Below are positions 1 through 11,985 of a stretch of 64,000 nt of DNA, in pieces. The position numbers and the translations under genes were made by a program. Location of the stretch: assembly GCF_001649575.2 (NCBI RefSeq), contig NC_051440.1, positions 23,497,508-23,561,507 of the forward strand, in the 5' to 3' direction. This DNA is from Kryptolebias marmoratus (lineage: Eukaryota > Chordata > Actinopteri > Cyprinodontiformes > Rivulidae). Position 1 is the first letter of the stretch. Every line of letters starts with the position of its first letter. The notes beneath the pieces were generated by a model. It made no database searches. It was not told where the DNA came from and saw nothing but the letters and a program-made list of their open reading frames with translations.

Positions 1-1210
1 AAAAGGAACAAACACAAAAGTTGAAAAAAAAAACTTTTAACAATTTGGCTGAATGCAATTCAGGTGGATCCCTAAGCAAAAGAGAAAAGGGAAGGGGGAA
101 AAGAAGATGAAAGAGATCTGTGTTTCCAAGTGTCAAGAGGACACCTAGCAGAAGTTTTTTTTTGTCCTGGTGGAAGACAACTGAAAGTGAAGAGCAGCTT
201 GCATGAAAGAATCCATTCCACATCATTTTTCTTGAGGCAAAAGAAAATCTCTCTTAGTTCTTTTTCTTATTAGTTTGCACCTCTACCTATAAAGGGACTT
301 CCACACTGTAAGGAATTATTTTGCAAAATTAGATTCCTGTTCCAGCACCTTTTTGATCACAAACAAAAAGCAGAAAAAAAGTCTGCAAAATTGCACATTG
401 CCACGGATTACGTCAAAGTAAAGAAAAAAGGCACTATTTTTTTTTATGAACAATGAACGTGTAGCTTAAAAATGTCATGGTGCTAGCTTTGGGAATGGAC
501 TCAAAGAAGAGGTTGAAAAGCACGTTTTTTTTCTTTTTTTTGAATGAATATTAAACTTTCCGTTTTAAGGAAAGTGTGACTTTAAAAAAGGAAAATAAAG
601 GATATGGGGGAGCTCCTGACAGTGGCACTGTCAAGGGGGAAGAGTCACTGAGGAAAAATATGGGCTGTGTTGGCATCTAGGCTCATGGCGAGTACTAGCG
701 GCTGCTCATTACTAGTTTGCCAGCATAAGCAGCAACTGGGGCAACCTGAGACCTAGTCCTGGTTCCTCCTATCCCTCTAAGGCTGCTGGACAAGACGGAG
801 CAAACCAGGGACTCATATGGGACACCGTGGACCGCCTGGATTGGGACAGTACTTCCTGTTTGCCATGGCTTTGCGGACTGCTCTGACAGGAATTAACATG
901 GCATGGACAAAGAACAAGTGGGATAAAAATGATTATATTTTATTTTGTCTTTTTTCATATCAATGTTTTAATGAAAAAAAAAGGAAAACCCTGTCAGTTT
1001 CTGGTACCGTGACATTCCTGTTTTTCCAATTTAGGCATTTTTTGGGTTTGTTTTCATGGTATTGTTATATTATTTTACAGTTTTAAAGTAAAGGCACACA
1101 ATTTCAATTCAAAGGGGAAAAAAAACAGCAATAATGTCAACTAACATTTATTGTTTATTTTATATCAGTAGTATTCACCTGCTTTTGCCTGAAAACAAAT
1201 ACTTGAAAAT

Positions 1211-1213
<3 letters not shown>
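1..1213. other. AT-rich non-coding stretch
   Basis: No coding frame with recognisable homology is seen. The stretch has many short A and T runs and nothing repeated at length. The open frame near 817-1086 has no known domain and ends in hydrophobic low-complexity sequence, so I treat it as chance. Confidence 0.6.

Positions 1214-1302
<89 letters not shown>
1214..1302. repeat. (TA)n microsatellite
   Basis: About 89 bp of nearly pure TA dinucleotide, interrupted twice by an extra T (TTTATA near 1265 and 1290). Such arrays are self-complementary and can extrude cruciforms. The Tyr/Ile-rich frame reading through it on the minus strand is a product of the repeat and not a gene. Confidence 0.97.
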
Positions 1303-2080
1303 AAAATAAATAGTTTCCAGGGACGTTATTTTCCTTTAGTCTGAGCTGTATCTTGCGTAATGAGCCGCCAAGCTTGTTTGTTTGTTTGTTGAAATACAAA
1401 TAAGGGCACTGTATAAAGGCATTATTTATTTTGTTATAAAATATATTTGAAAAATTGGTCCAAATAATATACGTAGCACTGATGCTCATCTGATGAATTT
1501 ATTTTGTATGATCTCTGTTTTCCAATTGGAGTTGTAAGGCTTTTTGTAGATGCTTTGTACCAAAAATAATGTCTTTTTTTGTCATTTGAAATAGTTACCA
1601 TAAATTAATAATTTAACAGCAGCATAGCTTGGATCAATTAGTCAATTTATTTCACAGAAATAGGCACATAACTCTAAATAGGATGGTGTGCATGGATTTC
1701 CAGAAGCCTGTCAGGGTTGTCTGAGAAAAGGAAGCATCAGTGAGTGACTTTTTTTCATTATTGGTAATATAACTGTTCAACATTGATTGTACTCAAACCC
1801 ACTATGTTTTTAAAGCCACTTAAGTATTGATGGCGGGGAAATGATCAGACCTTCATTAAATCACGTCTTTGTAAATGTGCAAGGTGTCCTATGATCTTCT
1901 GAGGACCAACTCGTGTGTGTATGCATGCGTGTGTGGGTGTGCGTGTATGTGTCAGTGTCACTGATAGTGTGTTGGTTAGAGTTGTGGTTCCAAGTCATCA
2001 TATTGATGCCCCATTGATGTCATCATGATGCAATTAGCCAATAAAGGTCAACTAAAGGTCACTGTCTTTCAAACAGAGAA
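1303..2080. other. non-coding, GT-rich patch near 1,912-1,975
   Basis: Apart from a (GTTT)3-4 run near 1,375-1,390 and a degenerate GT-rich patch near 1,912-1,975, nothing recognisable is present. No splice-bounded exon is evident. Confidence 0.5.
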
Positions 2081-2249
<169 letters not shown>

Positions 2250-2268
2250 GTGTCTGTCTGTCTGTCTC

Positions 2269-5009
2269 TGTTTGAAAAAGACATGTTCCCCGATCTTCTA
2301 TGGCGCACAGTACAAGTTGGGAGTTGGTTGCAGACATCCCTCACAATCTTCCAGTAATGCATCCATTATGCATTCAATGAAGGGCTATCACGCTAAACCC
2401 TTTCTGAAGCACTCAGGAAGAGAAGTGAAGTGTGGCTGTTACTGAGTTAAAGAGATAATTTTGCTGTGGAAGGGCAGCTTACCTGCACCCTGCCACAATG
2501 ATACAGCTCTCTGAGACAAACCACTTAAAGGCCATGTTAAGAACAAGGTAACTCTGTGCCACATAATAGTTTCCTCCTCTTTTGGGGTCACACCCAACTC
2601 CCACCCCTTTTTTGTGGAACTGAGATTTAATGGATAATTGCCATAAAGTACTGCGATGGTGAGTCAAGAGAATACTTATTTCTTATTTCTGCCAGAGAGA
2701 GCTCAGTCATCAAGGCTGCATCTTGGCTCTGATTATATTCTACTTTAGTTGTGCAACAAAGCAGGTAGTGCAATTATAATAAATATATTATTATTATTAT
2801 TATATTTTATATTTTCCTGCTAGGACTGCATTCATCCACTATTGTAATGTTCAAACAGGCTACTCTAGTGTTCTTATGAATGGTGTGAAAGACAACCACT
2901 TCTTTTTGCTGAATATGAAGAGATACCTTGCAGATCAATGGCAACTTTTTCTGTGTCAGTAGCTCACTCAGCCTGTGTATTTTATTGATTTAACCTCTGC
3001 ACGCTAGAACGTCCGAAATGCACAATCCATGTACTTTCATTTTTAATATCAATAAAAAAAAAAACATTTTATCAAACAAACAATGTCTAAAAGATGTATT
3101 GTTTTCTTCAGTGTTATTTGCCCATCTTTGATGTGTGTTTTTAGCTTTCAGTGTGTGGTGAGCTTGAGGGCGAAGCTTGAAATATTTTATATCACTTAAA
3201 CCTTGTGTACCCTGCAAATGATTTGTTACATCTTGAGGCCTCACAAAAACTCCATCTGCTTTTAGCTCGCTTTTCTTCCCCCTTCTCACCCAGCTCCCTT
3301 CTTTTTCCCCTCCATGTCTTCTCTTTGTTGGATGCCTGCCTGCACAGCTGCCTGTCTATTCCTGTCTGTCTGTCCCCTACTCTTCAGTGATAGGACTGAG
3401 TGGAAAACAGCACTCTTGTAGCTGCAAGCAAGATGGCCACAACTCCTCCATTCTTCCTTCTCTACATGCAACCCCAAAATTGGACCTATTGTCTGTGCTT
3501 CTGACACACCCATCCATCCTCCAACTTCCATACTTCAGGATCAGAGAAAATTCTCAATGACTTAGTTTAGCATGTCTCAAATTATCACATGCCTCCCGAA
3601 AATGGCTCAGCTTTTCATTGTTGAATGTGGAGGCACACACCCACCCAAGAAATGTCTGTTACTAGGCAGATTTACAGCACAGCATCTGTGTTCCCAGAAT
3701 GGAACAGTTTGGGCCACTGGGGTTATCTCGGTTCAGCAGAGTTTACTGGAGCTGTTTGTTGTAAGTTTTAAGTTGGCATCAAGTGCAGAAATATATTTTT
3801 CTTTGGCCTGAAAGTGCAGTTGTGTCTTGCAATGATGAGATGCACATGTGCTCCCTCTGGCAAAGCGGAGCGACTGGTTGGCTATCGTTGTCGAGGAGCT
3901 CATGTTCTGTGTTTTATGGTCATAAATTGCTCTATTAAATCACCTTTGCTTGTCTCATGAAACCTTATTACTCTACTAAGAGGTTCATTCTCCTGCAAGA
4001 CAAAAAAAAGAACCCAAACCTGGAAGTGATTGTTGTCACAACAGATAAGACAAGTTGCAAAAGTTCACACACTACAAACACATGCTGATTTTCTCATTTA
4101 ACAACTGAATTTGTTCATGTAATTTGATTTATAAATTGAGGGCAATAATATGCAATATTATATGTAATATATACTATGTCACTACTATCAAGGTACATAA
4201 CTCTTACTGGCTTTAAAAACAACAAAAATATGTTTGTGCAACTTTAATACATTTTTTAACAAACCAAAACTTAACAGGTTCATGTTTGGTTAACATAAAC
4301 CCATTAAGTCAAACTCATAAATACCAAAGCTTTTTTTTATGTGTGTATGAGCGCATTCTGAGACCAAACCTGTTCCCAGCAGGTGTTTAATATGACTCCA
4401 CATCTTAGAAACGAAATTGAGCACTCACTTGTCCTCAGGGCTCATCATCACAGTTCCTGACAGAACAACATCTGGCACAACATAAGTCAATTGAAACAAG
4501 CCAAACTGTCAAGAACGTTAAATCTGATAAGGCACCATGGCATCATTTCAAAAATAAAGAAAAAAAAAATTGATTTGACTATAGACAGTGTGTGAGTAAC
4601 ATTGTTGTGCAAATACTTTCAAAGAAGTGAATGAAAGGAAATGTTCCCTCTTGTCAAGGTATGCAGGCAAACTGCGTGAGAGTGCATTTCTGTTACACGT
4701 AGACATATATCTGCTGCCATGACTGTCACATAGTTAACAAGGAAGAGCATTGATATACCAAATAAATCACGCAAATTAAACCTGCACATCTATCCCTATC
4801 AAAAAGGCTTCCTGAACTGTGGAGCAGAGTGTAGATGTGGGTGGCACAACTTCTTCAGGCTTGACATTGGAAACTGCCAAAGAGCACACTAGAGTTAGTT
4901 GTGGTTGGCCGGATGCACGGGATGCATGTAAGGCCAGGCCAACTATTGAGGCACAGGGTTTGGCAAGCCCAGACCATCACAGCTCAACGTGGCCACACAG
5001 GCCAATTAA
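2269..5009. other. non-coding, no element recognised
   Basis: About 2.7 kb of mixed AT-rich sequence. It includes a short ATT trinucleotide run near 2,785-2,803 and several A/T homopolymers. Open frames here are under 100 codons with no recognisable family. No transposon ends were seen. Confidence 0.45.
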
Positions 5010-5258
5010 GATAGTCCTTCTCCACTCCTTCCTTCTCCTCTCCTTCTCTGTCTCTCTCTCATTTCCCTCTCTTTATCTATCACTCTCTTTCTCTTGTACT
5101 CACTCTCTTCTTCCTTTCGATCCTCACAAAGCGTGCTCACACATTCCTCTTTTCCCACTTTGCCTCTCTAATTGCTGTGGACTGAAAAGAGGGATGGAGA
5201 GAAGGCAATGAGATTGAGAGAATGAGACAGTGAGAGGGAGAATTGGGAGAAAAGGGGG
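5010..5258. repeat. pyrimidine tract followed by purine tract
   Basis: The plus strand runs from strongly CT-rich (about 5,010-5,180) into strongly GA-rich (about 5,187-5,258). The two halves are imperfectly complementary and could pair as a loose hairpin or form triplex-type structures. The open frames through both halves are low-complexity artefacts. Confidence 0.6.
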
Positions 5259-6493
5259 TCATACCACAGCACCTCAATGGCCAGGACAAAGTGTACTGGC
5301 TCTTTGGAATAACCAGTTCTGTTTGTGGTGCGTAAAAGCGCAAGCATCCATCGTTCCCTCCTTTGCTAATTACACAAAAACACAACTGGATGATTTCCAG
5401 CCTAAAAGCACAAATTTTCAAAATATGAATCAGTCTATCCTTGCACGAGCTCTGTTACAGGGGAGACAGAATATAAAGAGAGAATTGTGTTTCTTCAGCG
5501 CCCCACAAAACTATCCTAATTGTTGATTTCGACTCAACCAGCAGCAAAGAGTTTTCTTATTATGTAACCTTAGGTTCTGATGTAGTAACATTATGGTGGA
5601 AATTAGTGGATTTCCAAGGCAATTAAAACCATGTACAAACAAAAAAAAAAATCATACTTAAGTGTATTAAAATGTTTTTGATCGTCTTTCTGCTGGAAGG
5701 GTCAGACTGATGTATTTAACATGCAAACATTTTATCAGAGCCTAATGTAAAGTAAAAAAAAATCTGAATTCACAGATGAGAGGGAAAAACAAGCTATTCA
5801 GACTGGCAAACAGCTGCACAATACCAGAGTTTGTTTTTCTGTCTATGTTTGATCATTTCTTTAAAAAGCATGAAAAGGCTTCAGACAACCCACTCAGACG
5901 CTAAACATAGAGAACCCTTTGAATGCTACATTTGTAAAGTTTTGCAATTTTGAGGCTTTTGGTGTTTTTGTCAACACAGACTGAAAGGTCAGAGACGCAG
6001 CAGAGCACCGTGGATGTGACAGAATATGTTGGGTATGTATTCTGCCAGGTCAATGCATGAAAACAATAAAATAAAAAAGGTGGTTAGGCTGAACAAAATC
6101 ACAACAAAAAGGGGAAGTGGTTTCCAGTGTGGTAACTGTGTCATTGCATGACAATTTCCTCCAGCTGAAAAACAAGGAGGGGGTCACAGCTTGATGCTCA
6201 AATATACTTTGTGTGTGGTACAACACAGTTTGGGTGGGGTCAAATGTTACACCTCCCAGGTCCGACATAAAAAACTTTAATCAGCAGACACTGCATTCAT
6301 TTTCAAGCACAGATAAACTTTTAAAAATGTAATGAATTGAATTGAAGCTAAAAGAATTGGCTGTGCTGGAGGAAGCTTGGAGAGGATGGGAGAAAATTTT
6401 TAAAAAGCAAAACGTCACAATTGAACAAGGAGGTCGGCATCTTGCAACACTTATGGTTTCTTTACCATTACCATTATCCAGGTGGGTCCATAC

Positions 6494-6498
<5 letters not shown>
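5259..6498. other. non-coding, nothing recognised
   Basis: AT-rich sequence with short homopolymers. No repeat family, RNA gene or plausible exon was identified. Confidence 0.45.

Positions 6499-6574
<76 letters not shown>
6499..6574. repeat. (TC)38 microsatellite
   Basis: 76 bp of uninterrupted TC dinucleotide, followed directly by AGGATA. A pure pyrimidine tract ending in AG superficially resembles a splice acceptor, but no coding-like exon follows. Ser-Leu and Glu-Arg repeat peptides in three frames are artefacts of the array. Confidence 0.98.
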
Positions 6575-6576
<2 letters not shown>

Positions 6577-8770
6577 GATATTCATCATTGTTACACGTCA
6601 TTGTTGCTGTGTGGAGGTCGCTGGGGCACTACCTGGAGCTACACTAACGCAAACACACACATGCAGTGCCTCACTACCATGATCCGTCATGCATATTTGA
6701 TGGAAGACAGTAAAAACTGCAAAACTTGTGTTGAATAAATAAACTCAGACTGACAAAATGAAAAGAATCCAAACTCTAAAAGCAAAGACAGACAATCAGA
6801 GATGCTGGCACTTGTTGTAGCAGTGGAGACACAATAAAGCAGGCTTCACAATCACCAGGGACACTCCCCTCTATGTTTGAACAACATATAATTACAGATC
6901 AGGATAGGAGAGCTCATTCTGAGGGGAAAATAGCAATCTCTCCTAATTACAAGGCAGGCTATGATCCATACCTATCCCTCACTTCAAAAAAACTCTGTTG
7001 GAGTGGCTGGCAATAATATTTTTATTCAGGTTCAGATGAACACCTCAAACACGGAGGCTAACTGAACTCTAAATACTTAAGCAGAATAAAAAAGGGCATT
7101 GTTGATTTCTAAAAGTCACTTTAAATTCAATAGTTAAAACAAACGGTGCAAGAGGATCCCTAACTTCCCTTCAGATTTTCTTCCCCTCAGATTTACAAAC
7201 CACACACAGATCCCCAGAGATGTTGTTACACGCTTTTGAATGACAAGTGTTTGGTTGGACATTTGTGCAACACTTGAGCGAGCTCCAGCAGCTGGCATCC
7301 TTGTACTCACATAAACAAGCTTCTTTGGACTCGAACGAACAGTGTCAGCATACTGCTGTGCAGGAGGTTCCTCTCTTTGACCACATGAGCTTTCTGGTTA
7401 TCTTCTCTATTAAACAAGATAAGTTTTATTTCTTTAGACTCATCAGGGCTCAGAGGTTATAAGGTTTGTTCCTTCTGTTGCTCTCTTTCTCTTCCTCTCC
7501 TTGACATTTAAGTTTTTTTTTTGGCACCACTTCTGTTTTTGTGTTGCAAGAATTTCTGCAAAAAATGCCATCCTGAGCAAAATTTAATGGTGCAAAATCT
7601 CTCTATATATATTCATTTATTGCCAACAAATTTCCTGTCATTTATTTGGGAATACTTGTTATTTTTGTGGGAAATATTGTGGAAATTGTCAGAGTTGATG
7701 CACCTACTCAAAAACAAGACAGAAAAGTGATCATGTTTGTGAGGAAATTGCTTCAGGAGAACTTTGCCACCATGCCATTTGGCAGTCCCAAACTATTGTC
7801 TGAGACTTGCCATGGAAGCTGGCAGCAGTTGTGTCTGCTGTGCCATCGTTCAACCCAACCCTGTCATTTTCGATCTCATGCTTCAAAAACATGGATGGAA
7901 AGATGTTCGCAAATGTCACAGTAGAAACACGATGAAAATAAACTGTTTAAATGAGTTTTTCTGCTTGAACATGTTTGCACATAATTATGCAGCTCGTGTC
8001 AAGTAATAAAAGTGTTTTTTTTATGTGAAAATAATTTCTTTACTGATATGTAAACAAATCTGTTTAAAAATGTATATTTACAAGACACCTGCATACTGGA
8101 AGCACTCTGCCTGTACACAAACACACTCACAGAAATGCACACACACACTCATTTGTGTTCATGGAGCCCTGCTAATGATGGGTGGCAGCTTGATGTTTGT
8201 GTGTGTTCCAAAAGATTTGGCATTACTACTTGGGCCAGATCAGCAGCCAACAGCAGCAAGCTATTAACAAAACTGTTTCTTTGTTTGCTTTTTCCCCTTT
8301 TTTGACTTTTTTTTTCTTGAGAGGCGCCAAGCAATTAATGGTTTGCCTATGGGAGACCAGTAAACTATGGCACAGTGAAGAATGTATACAGAATATTACA
8401 AGACACAGTGGAAGAACAGATTATATCATAACCAGCAGTGTTTAAACATCTGAAGGAAAGGCTGAAATAAGTGCCCTGCTGACGTCCAAAAGTTCTCAGT
8501 TCAGACCATCTTGGCTGGCGAAACTCAATTCAAAGCCTCCAAATATAAACTGAGGTGAGAAACAGTTTCAATGCATTGGGTGTTCCTTAACATATGACAG
8601 GAGAAATGACAGTTTGCAGCTGATTTATTTTTTATCACATATCCATTAATCATTATGGTGCAATAATCTATTTTCATAATAGATAACAGAGAGGGAGGGA
8701 AACAGATTGCTCATGGTAATTAAATTGTACAACTGCATATACACACATTTTTAAGTAGTGTTTATCTGTT
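6575..8770. other. non-coding, nothing recognised
   Basis: Mixed AT-rich DNA. Open frames of 60-90 codons overlap on both strands around 7,650-8,450, show no family features and lack convincing splice context. I see no transposon ends. Confidence 0.4.
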
Positions 8771-9016
8771 GTTATATTGTACATAAGCAGATAATAAGGG
8801 GATAATTCAGCTTTTTTTGAAGTGAGGTTGTGTGGAAAGGTTGTAAAGAATAAATATCCTGTCTGTTTTTTGAACGGCCCCAGTTTAGAGAATAATGAGG
8901 AAATAGCTTTAAAAGGATTGAATTGACAAGCTAAAGACTAACCACAGTAAGACCAAGGTCAAAGTGTAACTCTGCCACATTAAAACATCTCCAGTCCCAA
9001 ATATTTTATGGCAGTT
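8771..9016 (-). mobile_element. fold-back teleost repeat, left arm (copy A)
   Basis: Member of a repeat family found at least six times in this window. On the plus strand it reads GGGGATAATTCAG, then TGAAGTGAGGTTGTGTGG, then a CCCCAGTTTAGAG block, then TCTCCAGTCCC. The same blocks recur in inverted orientation at 9,215-9,355, about 200 bp downstream. The two copies look like the arms of one non-autonomous fold-back or MITE-type element of about 590 bp. I recognise the AGTGAGGTTGTG...CAGTTTGGAG arrangement as a common teleost repeat, but I cannot name the family. Confidence 0.6.
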
Positions 9017-9214
9017 CAAGTGAATTTTATTGTATAAATCTGTACATCACTGGAAATACTCTCAAATTGTGCTTACATATAAATATATAATTCTTTATAA
9101 ACAATCATATAATGCAAATTTGACATAATTTTTAAGGTTGTAAATGCCTATAAACACTTTAAGATTGGAGATATATTAGGATGGCAGTAATTCACCTGGG
9201 TTTTCCCCTACTCT

Positions 9215-9355
9215 GATTAGTTCGAAGTTTGAATTCAACTCTTTTTCTCCAAGCTGAGGTAATTCAAAGAGCTATCAGCAACAGGTAAGTTATTATTTAT
9301 TCATAATCTTTCTGCAGAACCCCACCTCAAAAGATATGAACTATTGCTTCAAGAT
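9215..9355 (+). mobile_element. fold-back teleost repeat, right arm (copy B)
   Basis: The plus strand carries TTTTTCTCCAAGCTGAGG, then ATTCAAAGAGCTATC.GCAACAGGTAAG, then TCATAATCTTTCTGCAGAACCCCACCTC in short blocks. These are reverse complements of the blocks in 8,771-8,900, so this is the inverted partner of copy A. No coding potential. Confidence 0.6.
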
Positions 9356-9789
9356 GTTCACTTCTGTCACATCTACAATAAACAAGAACAGAATTTTGAT
9401 GTACTTAATTTGTTTATTGCACTGGGAATCATATTTTCATGTCTTGCAAGCTTTTTTGATGTGGGAATTTATAGTTATTATTCTGAATAGGAGTTACTCT
9501 CTCTTGGAATTTATTAATTATAATAGCATTTCATGTGATTACTTTGGGTGCATTAAAATTATAATGCACAAATATAACAAATGACAAAACAAAACAAAAA
9601 AATATTTGAGACAGCATGTGAGTCTTAAATAAGCATGCAGTGTGATTCTTGAGCGTCTGCAGCATGCCTTACTGCCCACATCTCATTTCTGAGTACTGAC
9701 AATTAATATCTAACCTCACAGCACACCAGTTCATGGTTCAGTATCGACACCAGCTCTGTTCAACAGTACAAAAATCACTCCTCGTGTGG
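9356..9789. other. non-coding between repeat and enhancer-like patch
   Basis: AT-rich sequence. An 82-codon open frame from 9,336 is hydrophobic, has no recognisable family and starts inside the repeat arm, so I do not call it a gene. Confidence 0.4.
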
Positions 9790-9960
9790 GGAAAAGCAGA
9801 GAGGTTGTTTGAGATAAAAGGGGGGAGTGTGCAGCATGAATGGGCTTGATTAATGTTCAGCCGCTAAATGAGAGGATGTGGCTAAGCCATAAAAGTGGCA
9901 GAATGGGAGATAATGGGGATTTATGGAGCTGTGATGGTCATGAGTACACAAGTTGTTGTG
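9790..9960. promoter_or_regulatory. possible conserved enhancer-like patch
   Basis: A stretch of balanced base composition with dense homeodomain-type cores and no repeat character: TTGATTAATG near 9,846 (OTX/PITX-like GATTA plus TAAT), CCATAAAAG (HOX/CDX-like) near 9,888, GGGAGATAATGGGG near 9,906 and a TTTATGG core near 9,920. This pattern is what vertebrate conserved non-coding elements look like, but conservation cannot be tested here. Confidence 0.25.
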
Positions 9961-10732
9961 ATTGTTTGATAAGTTTCACTGTTTTGATACTGATAATGGC
10001 ACTTTAAACTCACCCATTTAAAAAAAAAGAGTGTGCCTAAATGTGTTCAGAACACCTAGTTGCAATAAAATCAATCAATCAACTACTATCTACAATGTTC
10101 TGTTAAAACTATCATGATCAAAGTCTCAAGAATTACTGACACTAGAAAAAGAAGTAACAATTTAGCTGGGGGATTAAGCTGATCCAGGTTTCAGAAGGAA
10201 ATGTTTCTTTTCTTTAGGTATGTTTTTAATCAGTTTAAAGGAATAATAAAAATATCCTCTGTCTCATTCAGCAGTGAATCTGTATACAACACCTTGTTAG
10301 GAAGAGAAGGTCATAATGTTCATGATAATAGTGAAGTCAAGGCTCATGACCCTCAGAGCTTTGACTTTTAACCCAACACCCATGATAACAGCACAAAAAA
10401 CATGCAGCTTTAAAGCACTCTGAAATGACTAGAATTAACCCAGAACGTCATCAGTGACTTCCTGTCCCACTGAACATGACGAGTTTCTGAATGATCTTAA
10501 GGGATGATGTAACTGCAGCGGTTTGAACATAACATAGGCATGTTAGGCAAGAAAATTAGCTCAAATCCATGTCTGACACACTTCGCATGTCATCCAATTC
10601 TTATTGTGGTATGTGTATGTTCCTGAATGCATGCCTCTACACGTGCTGCCTTTTTAGGGAGAGTGCAAACCATAAGTTTATTATGTTTTTTTTTACTGGT
10701 ATTTGTATGCTAAGTGTGTTTGGGAGAAGTGG

Positions 10733-11080
10733 CTATGACAGGTAACCGAGAATTATCCGGTGGCTTGCTCCCCAGACAGACTGTGCGTATACACAGCGTG
10801 TCAGGCTAGTAATTGTGGGCTCGGAGGGAGAGAGGATACACCAAGTTAGCCTTATTATTATCATTAAAGCGAGAGTTAGCGAGCTGTCTGAGACCACGAT
10901 GAACAGACAAACTGCTGCTCGCAAGCTTTCTGTTAGGCCAACGTGTGCTCGGTGATGCAGGCGCTGCCTAGTAGCAATTACTGCCAGGTCATCGCTGCAA
11001 ATAACAATTTGTCTCCATTTGACCTGTGCATGCCGAAACAAATTTTTTTCAGATTTGAAAATACAAGGTTGTGTTGTTGG
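10733..11080. promoter_or_regulatory. possible conserved enhancer-like patch
   Basis: About 350 bp that stands out from its AT-rich surroundings by balanced composition and dense factor-like motifs: TAGTAATTGTGG, AGCAATTACTGCCAGGTCA, and TGCAAATAACAATTTG, which combines an octamer-like TGCAAAT with a SOX-like AACAAT. A 140-codon minus-strand frame spans it but has no recognisable domain, so I prefer a regulatory reading. This rests on sequence inspection only. Confidence 0.3.
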
Positions 11081-11414
11081 TTTCGGCCATCCCTTTACTG
11101 CTTCATCGCCATGTGTTAACAAACTGTAGGTTATTAGCTCAACAGATTTGGCCACCTGGAGCCCTCACTCTCATAAACAATGAAGGCTCCTCAGCTCCCA
11201 CTGCTGACATCCAGCTGGGATTTTCTGTAACAAACTGTACCTGTCCTTCATCGCTGGAGTCTTTTAACACTTGGAACTGCTCAGACAGGTGCTTGGCTTT
11301 ACTCTGACTGCACTGAGAAACAGAAAGGGAAGTGGGGTTTTTCCTGACAGGTACATCTGTTCAGTCTGCTCTTATTGAATCTTAATGCAATCGCTATAGC
11401 TGTGTGTGTGTGTA

Positions 11415-11645
11415 AGTGTCTGTTTGTCTGTTAGCAAAATATCTCTTGAACCAGTGGATGGATTTTAATGAATCTCTCAGAAAGTAATCACTGGATGTCC
11501 ATCTACAGCTGATTGACTTTTGGAGTAAACCCAATTTAAGATGGCTACCACAACTTTTTAACCTTAGCAAATACAAAAATGGTTAAAACTGTCAATTTTA
11601 GAGGTACTGAGCTATATTTTGATATGTTAGTGGCTCAAAATCATT
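11415..11645 (+). mobile_element. dispersed teleost repeat (AAGATGGC family), copy 1
   Basis: Begins GTCTGTTAGCAAAATATCTC, runs through GGATTTTAATGAA.CTCTCAGAAAGTAAT, and includes CCAATTTAAGATGGCTACCAC, with a diverged second half. The order of blocks matches the reverse complement of 22,873-23,200: TCTGTTAGCAAAA, GGAT..AATTTGATGAAACTCAGAAA, CAATTCAAGATGGCTGCCAC. I recognise this as a common interspersed repeat of teleosts but do not know its class. No coding frame. Confidence 0.65.
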
Positions 11646-11814
11646 CATAGAATACCCCTTGAGCTGCATAAAACAAGAAAACAACAAAGCATATACATAA
11701 AACTTATAACATATAACTCTCTGTCTCCCTGGACGTAAATATGGATGTCTTGAAAACATGTATAAACTAGAAGCACTCTGAGAGCCCAAACCTCCACCAA
11801 GACTATAGAGTCCA

Positions 11815-11985
11815 AAAATTGTAGGACCCGGATTATGATACAAATCACCACCAAGATTTAATCACTTGTGTTTTTGCGACAACTTCAACATTTCCTGAAG
11901 ATTTCTTCAAAATCTGTTCATTAGTTTTAAAGTAAACAAACTAGCCAACACTACTGAAAACATAACCTCCTCAGAGGAGATAAAT
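11815..11985 (+). mobile_element. dispersed teleost repeat (CACCACCAA...CCTC family), 3' part
   Basis: Blocks in order: GGATTATGATACAAATCACC, ACCAAGATTTAATCACTTG, ACATTTCCTGAAGATTTCTTC, AAAATCTGTTCATTAGTTTT, and the end CATAACCTCCTCAGAGGAG. I know this order from many fish genomes, where copies usually end in a CCTCC..GGAGG palindrome. The 44,165-44,282 piece on the other strand overlaps its first 40 bp and adds the missing 5' part. Confidence 0.65.

Noticed and set aside
6560..6580. TC repeat ending in AG as a splice acceptor
   Set aside because: No coding-like exon or donor follows. The resemblance is inherent in a TC array.
6281..6738. Glu-Arg and Ser-Leu repeat proteins
   Set aside because: Translations of the TC microsatellite in several frames.
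10733..11155. 140-codon minus frame
   Set aside because: Spans a motif-dense, probably regulatory segment. The peptide matches nothing I know.
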